DNA of 52,833 nucleotides from JAILLW01 sp045629045 (GTDB taxonomy: Bacteria; Bacillota; Clostridia; Lachnospirales; Lachnospiraceae). The stretch is from positions 1 through 52,833 of the forward strand of contig JAZQQM010000046.1 in assembly GCA_045629045.1 (NCBI GenBank). The letters are read 5' to 3'. Position numbers and translations under genes: made by a program. Positions 18,579-26,796 of the stretch are shown in pieces (the first letter of the stretch is position 1; each line of letters opens with the position of its first letter). The notes beneath the pieces are model-generated. The model saw only the letters and a list, made by a program, of their open reading frames with translations. It made no database searches and was not told where the DNA came from.

Positions 18579-20139
18579 ATTTGTGTAATACCTCCCTGAC
18601 AGATCCGTTTCCATTACACAATTCATCATAGATTGAAAGAATACGATTGCCTAAATCATCTTCGAATAAATCTACAGCAAATATCTCCTGTTTTTTTAGA
18701 ATATCAGAAGCGCTTAACTTTCTTAATTCCTCAAGCATCGGATCAGGGCTTAAAGAAAATTCATTACCACTATCATCTATTCCCTGCAAGTATCTAAGAT
18801 ATCCGGCCAATACCAATGGTATTAATATCAATGAGGATGTATCAAGTTTATCCGACTTCCTATATGCCTTAATAGTTTCACCAAATCTGATAGGTATTTT
18901 TTGAGACGTATCACATGCAATTCTTTGCGGTGTGTCAGGCATAAAGGGATTGGGAAGTCTTTTTGTAAGTACGGCATTTAAAAATTCATCAGGCGACAAT
19001 ACTCCCGGATTTACAACCACTTTCATGCCTTCTTTATGTCCCAAAGTGTATACAAGATTCTTTAAATCCTCATCATCCATCTCATCATGAATTGTCGTAT
19101 ATCCTAATAAGCAACCGAATATTGCCAGCGATGTATGAAGTGGATTAAGGCATGTACATACCTTCATTTTTTCGGTTTTATCAACGGTCTCTTTGTCAGT
19201 ATATATAACGCCTACTTTATCAAGCGGAAGTTTTCCGTTAGGGAATTTATCTTCAATAACCAGATATTCGGTTTCTTCGGCGTTTACAAAAGGTGCGACA
19301 TATGTATTTTTTGATGTAATAACCTGGTCTAGATCCTCAAATCCGTCTTCTTTAAGTGCTTTTGCAACATTTTCATCAGGACGTGGAGTAATTTTATCTA
19401 TCATCGACCAGGGGAAAGATACAGATTTTTCATCTGTAACATAATCCACAAAGCCTTCTTCTGCTTTACCGTTTTCTACCCAGCCTTTCGCAAAAGTTAT
19501 AACTGCATCAAACAGTTTATCTCCGTTATGGGAACAGTTATCCATAGAAACAAAAGCAACCGGAAGCGCACCTGCAAGATATCTGTGATATAAAAGACCC
19601 ACAACCTTTCCTATATAACTTGACGAATGATCCGGACCGTTTTCTATATCTTTAGCGGTTGACGGCAGTAAATTCCCGGAAGAATCTTTAACAACATATC
19701 CTTTTTCGGTAATTGTAAAACTTACCATCTTTAGGGAATCTTTTGCAAAAATATCCTTTAATTTCTTTATTTCAATTGAATCATTCTGGTCAAGAATATA
19801 TGAATCAACGATACTTCCTATAACCTTCTTTTCCATAGTACCGTCGGCTTTTAAGGTTACGAGAATACTTAAATCATCATGAGGTTTGTACATTTTTTCG
19901 ATAATCTCATAATCGTAGCCTTCGCATACCAAAAGTCCGGTCTCAATCTCATTATTCTCCAGCAATCTGTCAACAAGATTCCCCTGGAAAGCTCTGAAAA
20001 TGTTACCGGCTCCAAAATGAATCCATTCAGGATTAGTAATCGTCTTTTGCTTTATGACGCTTCTGTCATATTTAGGAACAAGTATATTTTTGTTAGAATA
20101 TTCGAAAAAATTCTTTATACCATCACCAGTTAAGAACAT
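18556..20139 (-). CDS. uxuB: Mannitol dehydrogenase-family D-mannonate oxidoreductase (fructuronate reductase)
   Basis: About 527 residues. WIHFGAGNIFRAFQG near 33-47 is the NAD-binding start of the long-chain mannitol dehydrogenase family; SMDNCSHNGDKL and the CLNPLHTSLAIFG segment are typical of UxuB/UxaB-type members. It reduces D-fructuronate to D-mannonate. Placement directly after uxuA supports UxuB over tagaturonate reductase. I chose ATG 20139 (MFLTGDG), overlapping uxuA by 10 bp; an ATG at 20160 lies further inside uxuA and contains the GGGAGG ribosome site in its own first codons. Confidence 0.9.
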   Translation of the reverse strand: MFLTGDGIKNFFEYSNKNILVPKYDRSVIKQKTITNPEWIHFGAGNIFRAFQGNLVDRLLENNEIETGLLVCEGYDYEIIEKMYKPHDDLSILVTLKADGTMEKKVIGSIVDSYILDQNDSIEIKKLKDIFAKDSLKMVSFTITEKGYVVKDSSGNLLPSTAKDIENGPDHSSSYIGKVVGLLYHRYLAGALPVAFVSMDNCSHNGDKLFDAVITFAKGWVENGKAEEGFVDYVTDEKSVSFPWSMIDKITPRPDENVAKALKEDGFEDLDQVITSKNTYVAPFVNAEETEYLVIEDKFPNGKLPLDKVGVIYTDKETVDKTEKMKVCTCLNPLHTSLAIFGCLLGYTTIHDEMDDEDLKNLVYTLGHKEGMKVVVNPGVLSPDEFLNAVLTKRLPNPFMPDTPQRIACDTSQKIPIRFGETIKAYRKSDKLDTSSLILIPLVLAGYLRYLQGIDDSGNEFSLSPDPMLEELRKLSASDILKKQEIFAVDLFEDDLGNRILSIYDELCNGNGSVREVLHKYVHKAMA

Positions 20140-21197
20140 GATTTCTCTATTGCCTCCCATAAACCGTTAAGATAAGTTGCTCCCAATGCTCTGTCATATA
20201 ATCCATATCCGGGCATTGCGACCTCATCCCATATCATTCTTCCGTGATCGGGACGAATCGGTCCTTTAAAATCAATTTCATAAAGTGCTTTCATGATTTC
20301 ATACATATCAAAACTACCATCCGATGACAAATGTGCAGCTTCTTCAAAATCATCATCTGAATTAAACTTCAAATTACGAACATGGGCAAAATGAAGTCTT
20401 CCCTTTAAAGCACGAATCATTGTGGGTAAATCGTTTGCTCTGTTGGTTCCATACGAACCGGCACAAAACGTTACACCGTTATGTGGATTATCCACCATCT
20501 TCATCATTCTCATAATATTTTCAAGATTAATAATTATTCTGGGTAAGCCAAATACAGACCAGGCAGGATCATCGGGATGAATTGCCATATTAATATCATA
20601 TTCATCACAAACCGGCATAATTCTTTCAAGGAAATACTTCAAATTATCAAATAGTTTTTCCTCATCAACATCCTTATATTTTTCGAATAATTCCTTAATA
20701 ATTGCCATTCTTTCCGGTTCCCATCCCGGAAGTATTGCACCGTTTGCATCCTTTGATATAGATGCAAACATCGTTTCGGGATTAAGGGCATCAATTGCCT
20801 TTTGTGTATAAGCAAGAACGGTTGAACCATCCGGGCGAACCCTTGCAAGTTCGGTTCTTGTCCAGTCAAATACAGGCATAAAGTTATAACAGACAAGATG
20901 AATATCTTCTTTGCCTAAATTTCGAAGCGTTTCAATGTAGTTATCAATATACATATCTCTGTCAGGACTTCCGATTTTAATGGAATCATGAATATTTACA
21001 GATTCAATTCCTGATATATGCAATCCTGCACTTTCTACTTCTTCCTTAAGTGCATGAATCTTTTCACGTGACCAAACTTCACCCGGTGTTGTATCATATA
21101 ATGTTGTTATAACACCCGTAACTCCGGGTATTTGTCTAATCTGCTTTAATGTAACGGTATCAAAATCTTTACCGAACCATCTTAGTGTCATTTCCAT
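20130..21197 (-). CDS. uxuA: Mannonate dehydratase
   Basis: This 355-residue protein starts METLRWFG-like (MEMTLRWFGKDFDTVTL) and shows MAIHPDDPAW, FCAGSYGTNRANDLP, HFAHVRNLKF and RPDHGRMIWDE, the UxuA motifs carrying the His, Cys and Asp metal ligands. It dehydrates D-mannonate to 2-keto-3-deoxygluconate. It is the first gene of the enzyme block and has GGAGATAATT before its ATG. A 58-nt inverted repeat and a weak promoter lie upstream. Downstream KDG kinase and aldolase genes are not in the window. Confidence 0.96.
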   Translation of the reverse strand: MEMTLRWFGKDFDTVTLKQIRQIPGVTGVITTLYDTTPGEVWSREKIHALKEEVESAGLHISGIESVNIHDSIKIGSPDRDMYIDNYIETLRNLGKEDIHLVCYNFMPVFDWTRTELARVRPDGSTVLAYTQKAIDALNPETMFASISKDANGAILPGWEPERMAIIKELFEKYKDVDEEKLFDNLKYFLERIMPVCDEYDINMAIHPDDPAWSVFGLPRIIINLENIMRMMKMVDNPHNGVTFCAGSYGTNRANDLPTMIRALKGRLHFAHVRNLKFNSDDDFEEAAHLSSDGSFDMYEIMKALYEIDFKGPIRPDHGRMIWDEVAMPGYGLYDRALGATYLNGLWEAIEKSCS

Positions 21198-21255
21198 AGT
21201 AATTATCTCCGATCTAGATTTCTAATTCTCAATATAATTAGATTACCTTTAAATC

Positions 21256-21284
21256 AATATAATATCTTTCCAAATTTTGCCCAA
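21256..21284 (-). promoter_or_regulatory. Possible promoter of the uxuA block
   Basis: On the minus strand TTGGGC (21279-21284) stands 17 nt before TATATT (21256-21261), 58 bp from the uxuA start. The -35 box is weak, as expected for an activated or repressed sugar operon. The local sequence is very AT-rich, so other -10 choices exist. Confidence 0.35.
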
Positions 21285-21305
21285 ACATCCATAGATATTG
21301 CTATT

Positions 21306-21363
21306 AGATAATATATTGCAAAAATATTTAGCAAAATCTAAGTATTTTTGTAATATATTATCT
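21306..21363. repeat. 58-nt near-perfect inverted repeat between the transporter and uxuA blocks
   Basis: The left arm 21306-21331 and right arm 21338-21363 are 26 nt each around a 6-nt centre (CAAAAT). They differ at two positions only. As plus-strand RNA both differences become G-U pairs; as minus-strand RNA both are A-C mismatches. It lies between the lipoprotein terminator and the uxuA promoter. It may be a tandem operator, a structured RNA or the remnant of a small mobile element. Confidence 0.8.
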
Positions 21364-21367
21364 TTTT

Positions 21368-21397
21368 AAAAGGGCTCCACCATTATTGATGGAGCCC
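21368..21397 (-). terminator. Rho-independent terminator after the ABC lipoprotein gene
   Basis: On the minus strand GGGCTCCA pairs with TGGAGCCC across a 10-nt loop and is followed by TTTT. It ends the regulator-transporter transcript 33 bp past the lipoprotein stop. Confidence 0.85.
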
Positions 21398-21430
21398 AAT
21401 AAAAAGCATATAGTTAAACAAAACTATCGA

Positions 21431-23155
21431 TTAGTTAAGCATGTCAGAACCGTAAGTAGCATCCCACTTTTCTGTTCTTTCATCGATAATAGCCTGACCG
21501 CCTGAGCTAAGGTAATCATCCATAGCTGCATCCCAAACCGAATCGAAATCTGCTTCTGCAGCAACAACTGCTGTATCGAATGCTACGTCTCTCTTACCGT
21601 TAAGAGCTTCGCCCATACCTTCTTCAGCTGTAATAGCACCAACGTTAACAGCCTTAGGAAGAAGTGCATCTGTATTACATGTCTTAATAGAATCAACAAC
21701 TACCTGAGGATCTGTTTCACCCGTGCCGTAGCCGTAAGCTAATGAAGCATTTGTAGCTTCTTCACCTGCAACAAGTCTAAGTCCGTTACATGTGATTGTA
21801 AGGTCAATGTTGTTACCTGAGTTCATGATAGCATCGCCTTCAGCTGAAAGAGTCTGAACTACGCCGCCATCAAGCTTTGCATGTGTAACGCCTTCATCAC
21901 CTAACTGAAGGTATTCAACGTGAGCAGGATCTGAAATCCAATCAAGGTAAAGCATAGAAGCTAAAGGCTCATCATTTGTTGTAGGGAAGAAAATCTTTCT
22001 GTCGCCTGCTGCTGAGTAAGACCACTTCTGATACTTACCGTTAGAAGCCTGGAAGCAGTCAACTGCTATGAACTTAGCGTTCTCGCCAACAAGTCTCTGA
22101 AGGTTAGCGTTGATTGAATCGTCACCGTTTCTGAAAGGATAGTCGAAGTTGTGCATGAATGCTCCAACATAACCTGCCTTCATCATATCATCCTCTGTAG
22201 AATCTCCACTCGGATATAAAGCGAAATCTTTCCAGATTAATCCCATGTTGTACCACTTGTTAAGAAGTCTAACGGCTTCCTTTGTTCCGTTTTCTGTGTA
22301 CTTTCTGTCATCAAATCCGTTAACATAGAACTCTTTGTCTGTGATAGCAGGATCAATGTAAGATTCGATAAGGTTAGCTGCTCTCCAGCCTACATCATAT
22401 GAAACTGAGAAAGGAACCATCTTGCTTGCATCAGCGCCAAGAAGAGTATCAGCATTCTCCTGGAAAGCTACAAGCATATCTTCGAATTCCTGAGTTGTTG
22501 TAGGAGCTGCAAGACCAAGAGTCTCAAGCCAGTCCTGACGAACGAATGTAGTAATACGATTGATGTTGTTTCTCTTTCCTTCTACTGCCCAAATCTCTCC
22601 TGTTGCAGGATCCTTATCATAGTAGATATTGTCTTCACCAAGCCAATCCCAAAGGTTAGGAAGCTCAGCCTTGTATCCGTCTACGAAAGGAGCAAGATCG
22701 ATAACTGCACCCATTGATGCATATGTCTGAATAGTAGGATAGCTGTATGTTACACAGATATCAGGTGCTGTACCACCGGCAAGAAGGTTATTGATTTCTT
22801 CACCTTCTGTCCAACGAGGAACTGCTACGAACTCAACTTCTACGTTGTGATCTTCAAGCATACCCTTCTTGATGTAATCTGTGTACATATTGTTTGTAGG
22901 ATCTGTACCGCCGTCATTACCACGGTCATAAACCTCTACTGTAATATGTCTTGTTTCAGCAAACTTTCCATCAGTTAATTCTGAAGGAACTTCTGCTTCA
23001 ACTTCTGCAGCAGGTTCTGTTGTTTCTGCTGTAGCTTCAGTTGTTTCTGCTGTTGTGTCAGCCGGAGCTGCAGCAGTATCAGCTGAATTTCCGCAAGCTG
23101 CCAATGAAAGAACCATTGCAGATGCAAGTACTACTGATAATACTTTTTTCTTCAT
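21431..23155 (-). CDS. ABC transporter substrate-binding lipoprotein (LplA-like)
   Basis: The 574-residue protein has a lipoprotein signal with lipobox LAAC (Cys 21), a Thr/Glu/Ala-rich linker (about 22-58) and the extracellular solute-binding family 1 fold. The long form (over 500 residues) matches LplA-type partners of LplB/LplC permeases. It should capture oligosaccharides outside the membrane. With GH67, GH3 and esterase genes adjacent, aldouronic acids or acetylated xylo-oligosaccharides are the likely ligands. The 74-nt gap before it contains a short hairpin (GCGACC/GGTCGT, about 23201-23215), which could protect or separate its message from the permease part. Confidence 0.87.
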   Translation of the reverse strand: MKKKVLSVVLASAMVLSLAACGNSADTAAAPADTTAETTEATAETTEPAAEVEAEVPSELTDGKFAETRHITVEVYDRGNDGGTDPTNNMYTDYIKKGMLEDHNVEVEFVAVPRWTEGEEINNLLAGGTAPDICVTYSYPTIQTYASMGAVIDLAPFVDGYKAELPNLWDWLGEDNIYYDKDPATGEIWAVEGKRNNINRITTFVRQDWLETLGLAAPTTTQEFEDMLVAFQENADTLLGADASKMVPFSVSYDVGWRAANLIESYIDPAITDKEFYVNGFDDRKYTENGTKEAVRLLNKWYNMGLIWKDFALYPSGDSTEDDMMKAGYVGAFMHNFDYPFRNGDDSINANLQRLVGENAKFIAVDCFQASNGKYQKWSYSAAGDRKIFFPTTNDEPLASMLYLDWISDPAHVEYLQLGDEGVTHAKLDGGVVQTLSAEGDAIMNSGNNIDLTITCNGLRLVAGEEATNASLAYGYGTGETDPQVVVDSIKTCNTDALLPKAVNVGAITAEEGMGEALNGKRDVAFDTAVVAAEADFDSVWDAAMDDYLSSGGQAIIDERTEKWDATYGSDMLN

Positions 23156-23229
23156 TTTTTACCTCCCGTAAAATTTGGTTTTTGAAATTTATAATTACGA
23201 CCCATGGTCGCAGTTACCAATATTAGCAA

Positions 23230-24114
23230 TTACTCTTTAACAGCTCCGAGTGTAACTCCGTGAATGAAATATTTCTGAAGGAACGGATAAATACACAAAA
23301 TCGGAATCGTTGAAAACATAACTATCGCCGCCTTAAGGGACTCTGAAAGACCCGGGGATGAAAATCCTTCCTGAGTCGCAACATCAACAGAGTTAATACT
23401 GTTCAAGATATTGTATAAAAGCAACTGTAAAGGATAGAAATCCTTGTCCTTCATATACATAAGTGCATCAGAATAACCGTTCCAACGACCTACGGCATAG
23501 AATAATGCCAAGGTAGCAAGCACAGGCTTTGAAAGCGGTACATAAATATTCCACAATATTCTAAAGAAACTTGCGCCGTCTATTTCTGCGGATTCACGGA
23601 GGGAATCGGGAATGCCGTAGAAGAAGCTACGCATAATAATCATGTTATATACGCTAAGGCAGCTCGGAATGATAAGTACAAGTGGGCTGTCAAGCAGGCC
23701 AAGTCTTTGCATAAGCAAATAGTTGGGGATTGTACCTGCATTGAAGAACATGGTAATCGTAATAAGAATATTAATAAATCCACGTCCCTTTAAGTTCTCA
23801 AAAATAAGAGGATAAGCGCAAAGCGTAGTCATTGTTAATGAGAATATTGTGCAAATAACGGTTAATAATGCTGTCCAACCGAATGCCTTTATATATTTTG
23901 CATCACCCAATACTGTCTTATAAGCACCAAGGTTAATTCCTTTAGGTATAAGATAGACCTCATGCTTAACAAGAAAATCAACGCCGGATAAGGACCTTGC
24001 CAGCAGGTTAAGCATCGGAATAAGACACATTAAACTGATAATTACGCAAATCAGTACGAAAATCCAATCTCCGATCTTTGTTCTAAAAGAATGTATCATT
24101 CTGTTTTCTTCCAT
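23230..24114 (-). CDS. Carbohydrate ABC transporter permease (LplC/AraQ-like)
   Basis: About 294 residues with six predicted membrane helices. The inner-membrane component loop is visible as RESAEIDGASFFRILWNIYVPLSKPVLATL, the EAA motif for ATPase contact. I place the start at ATG 24114 (MEENRMIHSF) because AGGAGGTGCGTG directly precedes it; a longer frame from 24159 has no such site and overlaps the previous gene. It ends GVTLGAVKE as LplC/YtcP-type proteins do. It forms the channel with the other permease. No ATPase gene is present, so a shared MsmX-like ATPase encoded elsewhere is likely. Confidence 0.9.
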   Translation of the reverse strand: MEENRMIHSFRTKIGDWIFVLICVIISLMCLIPMLNLLARSLSGVDFLVKHEVYLIPKGINLGAYKTVLGDAKYIKAFGWTALLTVICTIFSLTMTTLCAYPLIFENLKGRGFINILITITMFFNAGTIPNYLLMQRLGLLDSPLVLIIPSCLSVYNMIIMRSFFYGIPDSLRESAEIDGASFFRILWNIYVPLSKPVLATLALFYAVGRWNGYSDALMYMKDKDFYPLQLLLYNILNSINSVDVATQEGFSSPGLSESLKAAIVMFSTIPILCIYPFLQKYFIHGVTLGAVKE

Positions 24115-24124
24115 CACGCACCTC

Positions 24125-25072
24125 CTACCAAATACCGCGTTCGCCAAATTTACGAGCAAGCCAGTTAGAGAACAACAAGAAGAAAACTCCGATAACCGAC
24201 TGGAACAAACCTACAGCAGTCGTCAAACTAAACTGAGAACTCTTAATACCGTATTTATAAACGAATGTTGAAATAACTTCGGCATATTGCATAACAAGTT
24301 TATTCTGCAATGCAAAAGGTCTGTCGAATCCGGAACCCAGAATATTACCGATTGCCATAATCAGCAAAACAATAATTGTAGGTTTAATTCCGGGTAAGGT
24401 AATATGCCACATCTTCTTAAATCTTCCGGCCCCGTCAACCGATGCAGCTTCATAAAGTTCGGGAGAAATACCGGCAATTGCTGCCAGGTAAATAATTGAA
24501 TTCCAACCGAAGCTCTGCCAAATACCAAGACCTATATACGTCTTCACCCAGGTACGTGCATCATTTAAGAACGGAACAGACTCTATACCTATCTTGTTAA
24601 AGAAAATATTAATTAATCCGTTTGTAGGATTAAAAAGCTGGAGTGCCAACCCGTAAATAATAACCCAAGATAAGAAATGTGGCATGTACGCTATAGTCTG
24701 TACTGTTTTCTTGAATCTTTTAAATCTTAATTCGTTAAGGATAAGGGCAAATACTATAGGCACACAGAAACCGCATACAAGATCCAAAACATTAAGTAAT
24801 ACCGTGTTTCTTAGAGAATTTATAAAGTCTCTGTTTTTAAAGGCTTTAATGAAATACTCAAAACCATGGTTTTGTGCCCAAGGCATGTCAAATACCTTTT
24901 GAACGATACTGTATTTTTTGAACGCAATCAAAACATAATACATCGGTCCGTATTTGAACACGATAAGGTATACAAGCGGTAGCAGCAATAACGCATATAA
25001 CTGCCAATACCTTTTCCAATATGAAGCATTTAATTTTTTCTTAGGCGCTTTACCTTCAACTTCTTTAGCCAT
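24125..25072 (-). CDS. Carbohydrate ABC transporter permease (LplB-like)
   Basis: The 315-residue protein has a basic cytoplasmic start, six predicted helices and the EAA loop PELYEAASVDGAGRFKKMWHITLPGIKPTI near 205-235. The motif YGPMYYVLIAFKKY after the first helix is typical of the LplB/YtcP branch. It follows the GntR-type regulator after 14 bp and is followed by the second permease after 10 bp, so the regulator and importer form one transcript. Confidence 0.9.
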   Translation of the reverse strand: MAKEVEGKAPKKKLNASYWKRYWQLYALLLLPLVYLIVFKYGPMYYVLIAFKKYSIVQKVFDMPWAQNHGFEYFIKAFKNRDFINSLRNTVLLNVLDLVCGFCVPIVFALILNELRFKRFKKTVQTIAYMPHFLSWVIIYGLALQLFNPTNGLINIFFNKIGIESVPFLNDARTWVKTYIGLGIWQSFGWNSIIYLAAIAGISPELYEAASVDGAGRFKKMWHITLPGIKPTIIVLLIMAIGNILGSGFDRPFALQNKLVMQYAEVISTFVYKYGIKSSQFSLTTAVGLFQSVIGVFFLLFSNWLARKFGERGIW

Positions 25073-25086
25073 CCGGGCACCATCCT

Positions 25087-25761
25087 TTACTTAAAATATT
25101 CCGGGAACTGTTCCTTAATTAAATTCTCATCCACCTGATATCTTGATAAGTGTTTATTTACTAATTCAACAGCTCTTAATTTATCTTTTGATTTAATAGC
25201 TTCAAGCATATTTCTATGGTCCGAAACTATCTTCATATCTTTAACCGTTTCAACCGAAAGTGTTCTTACCCTGTCGAAATGAATCATCATTGTAGATCGC
25301 ATTTCGTAAATTATGTCTTTTTGGGCCGCTGTATATATCAGCTTATGAAATTCATTATCAAGTTCGTATATTCTTTCCGCAGCCTGCTTTTCTAAATAAA
25401 ATTCCTGTAAATGAACATTTTCTTCTAACTTCTCAAGAGCTTCGCCATCTGCCACCTCACAGGCTACTTCTATAACAGCACTGTCAAGCACCTGTCTTAA
25501 GAAACGGGATTCATCAACCATCTTGGAATCAATCAAGGCAACATATGAACCTCTCTGCGGCAGAGTTTCAATTATTCCGGCTTTTGCCAAATCTATAATG
25601 GCTTCTCTTACCGGAGTCCTTGAAACACCAAGTTCCATCGCTATTTCATTTTCAGATACAAGTGTTCCGGGCTTTAAATCAACAGATATTATATTGTTCT
25701 TCAATACTCTGAAAGCAAAATCTCTTGCGGTTTCCTGAGATTGTCTGTCGAATATGTTCAT
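25087..25761 (-). CDS. GntR-family regulator, FadR (FCD) subfamily, of the glucuronoxylan locus
   Basis: The 224-residue protein has an N-terminal winged helix (LVSENEIAMELGVSRTPVREAI near 41-62) and an all-helical FCD domain from about 80, with the Asp and His residues (DNEFHKLIY, SDHRNMLEAI) that bind metal and ligand in this subfamily. UxuR/ExuR-type FCD regulators respond to hexuronates, which fits its place at the head of the importer genes and near uxuAB. A palindrome matching the subfamily's TNGT...ACNA form lies just upstream of its promoter (25819-25834). It is about 37% similar in layout, not identity, to the second FCD regulator at 33342-34013; I did not align them quantitatively. 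Confidence 0.88.
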   Translation of the reverse strand: MNIFDRQSQETARDFAFRVLKNNIISVDLKPGTLVSENEIAMELGVSRTPVREAIIDLAKAGIIETLPQRGSYVALIDSKMVDESRFLRQVLDSAVIEVACEVADGEALEKLEENVHLQEFYLEKQAAERIYELDNEFHKLIYTAAQKDIIYEMRSTMMIHFDRVRTLSVETVKDMKIVSDHRNMLEAIKSKDKLRAVELVNKHLSRYQVDENLIKEQFPEYFK

Positions 25762-25782
25762 TCAATGCCTCAAATAACTAAA

Positions 25783-25812
25783 ATTTTATGAAAATATAAA
25801 CAATTCATTCAA
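25783..25812 (-). promoter_or_regulatory. Predicted promoter of the regulator-importer transcript
   Basis: On the minus strand TTGAAT (25807-25812) and TAAAAT (25783-25788) are 18 nt apart, ending 22 bp before the regulator ATG. Confidence 0.45.
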
Positions 25813-25818
25813 CTTGTT

Positions 25819-25834
25819 CACTTGTATACTAGTG
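25819..25834. promoter_or_regulatory. Candidate FadR-type GntR operator
   Basis: CACTTGTATACTAGTG is palindromic at 14 of 16 positions and contains TTGTATACTA, which fits the FadR-subfamily form TNGTN(0-3)ACNA. It lies 6 bp upstream of the -35 box. A second short palindrome, GGTAAAATTTACC, lies about 7 nt further upstream (25841-25853). Confidence 0.5.
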
Positions 25835-25896
25835 TTCTTTAGGTAAAATTTACCACATATATTTTCATTTGTAAATATTTTTTTGTAAAAAAATAG

Positions 25897-25928
25897 AAAA
25901 GGTGCGCAACATGAATTGCACACCCTTT
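25897..25928 (-). terminator. Rho-independent terminator after the double-REC gene
   Basis: On the minus strand AAAGGGTGTGCAA pairs with TTGCGCACCTTTT using G-U pairs and is followed by CTATTTTTTT. It separates the signalling cluster from the xylan locus. Confidence 0.85.
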
Positions 25929-25969
25929 CAGGAATGAGGAAAAATATAAAGAAATGTTTATACACTTGT

Positions 25970-26794
25970 TTAATTTCCGGCGTTCTTAAAAAACTTATCT
26001 ACCACCGAAATGATTTCGGCCGGATACATTGATTTAAGCAAATATGCAGCCGGTCTTAATCGCATTATCTCTTTTACAGTATCGGCGTCATCCACCGAGG
26101 TTAAAAACATAAAGGGAATCTCCGAAAATTCCTTTTCATTCTTCATAAGTGAAACTGCCATCATACCGTTTACAATCGGCATATAATAATCCATAAGAAT
26201 TAAATCCGGCTTATGAAGAGTTATACTTTTTATGGCCGTTAATGCAGATGTCGCAAGCATAACCTGATATTTATCATCCAGCATATTTTTGACATTTCTA
26301 AGAAACGGCCCCGAATCATCAACTACCAAAATGGTTTTCTTATTCTTGCTCTTAAAGAACAAAAGATATTTGATAATTGAATCAATAACTTCGTTTATGT
26401 CAATGGGACGCATATAAGTCCCCTTAATCTGATCGTGGGGAATAATATCTTCTGCAGCAGAAATATCCATTGGAAGACCTAACATAAATACGGGAATATC
26501 TTTTCCCATGGCAAACTGGTTTATATCTACCAACGCAGGTTTATCTTCCAGAAAACCGCTGTCAACAAACAGTACTATTGCATTAAATTCTATATTCTCA
26601 TTGACGTAATTACTGTTTCTAAAATTATATACATTGGCTATATGACCGACCTCATTAAATCGGTTAACCATATTTCTTGTAAGAAAGCTTTGTTGCTCGC
26701 CTCCGAAGACAGCTATATTAAGTTTCTTTCTGTCCTTAAAGTTACTGTTGTAATTACTTACAGGACCTTTAGCGTCTTCATTTAAGCCATACAT
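25970..26794 (-). CDS. Response regulator with a degenerate and an intact receiver domain
   Basis: The 274-residue protein has two receiver-like halves. The first (about 24-145) keeps the fold pattern (LNIAVFGGE, AIVLFVDSG, PVFMLGLP) but lacks the acidic pocket. The second (about 153-272) is intact: Asp 159-160, phosphoacceptor Asp 202 in LILMDYYMP, Thr/Ser in FLTSVDD and Lys in LLKS. There is no DNA-binding or enzyme output domain. It is the last gene of a cluster with HD-GYP, HPt and REC-HPt proteins, 2 bp after the last of these. The likely role is a phosphate sink or a partner-binding output; this is inference. Confidence 0.82.
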   Translation of the reverse strand: MYGLNEDAKGPVSNYNSNFKDRKKLNIAVFGGEQQSFLTRNMVNRFNEVGHIANVYNFRNSNYVNENIEFNAIVLFVDSGFLEDKPALVDINQFAMGKDIPVFMLGLPMDISAAEDIIPHDQIKGTYMRPIDINEVIDSIIKYLLFFKSKNKKTILVVDDSGPFLRNVKNMLDDKYQVMLATSALTAIKSITLHKPDLILMDYYMPIVNGMMAVSLMKNEKEFSEIPFMFLTSVDDADTVKEIMRLRPAAYLLKSMYPAEIISVVDKFFKNAGN

Positions 26795-26796
26795 TA

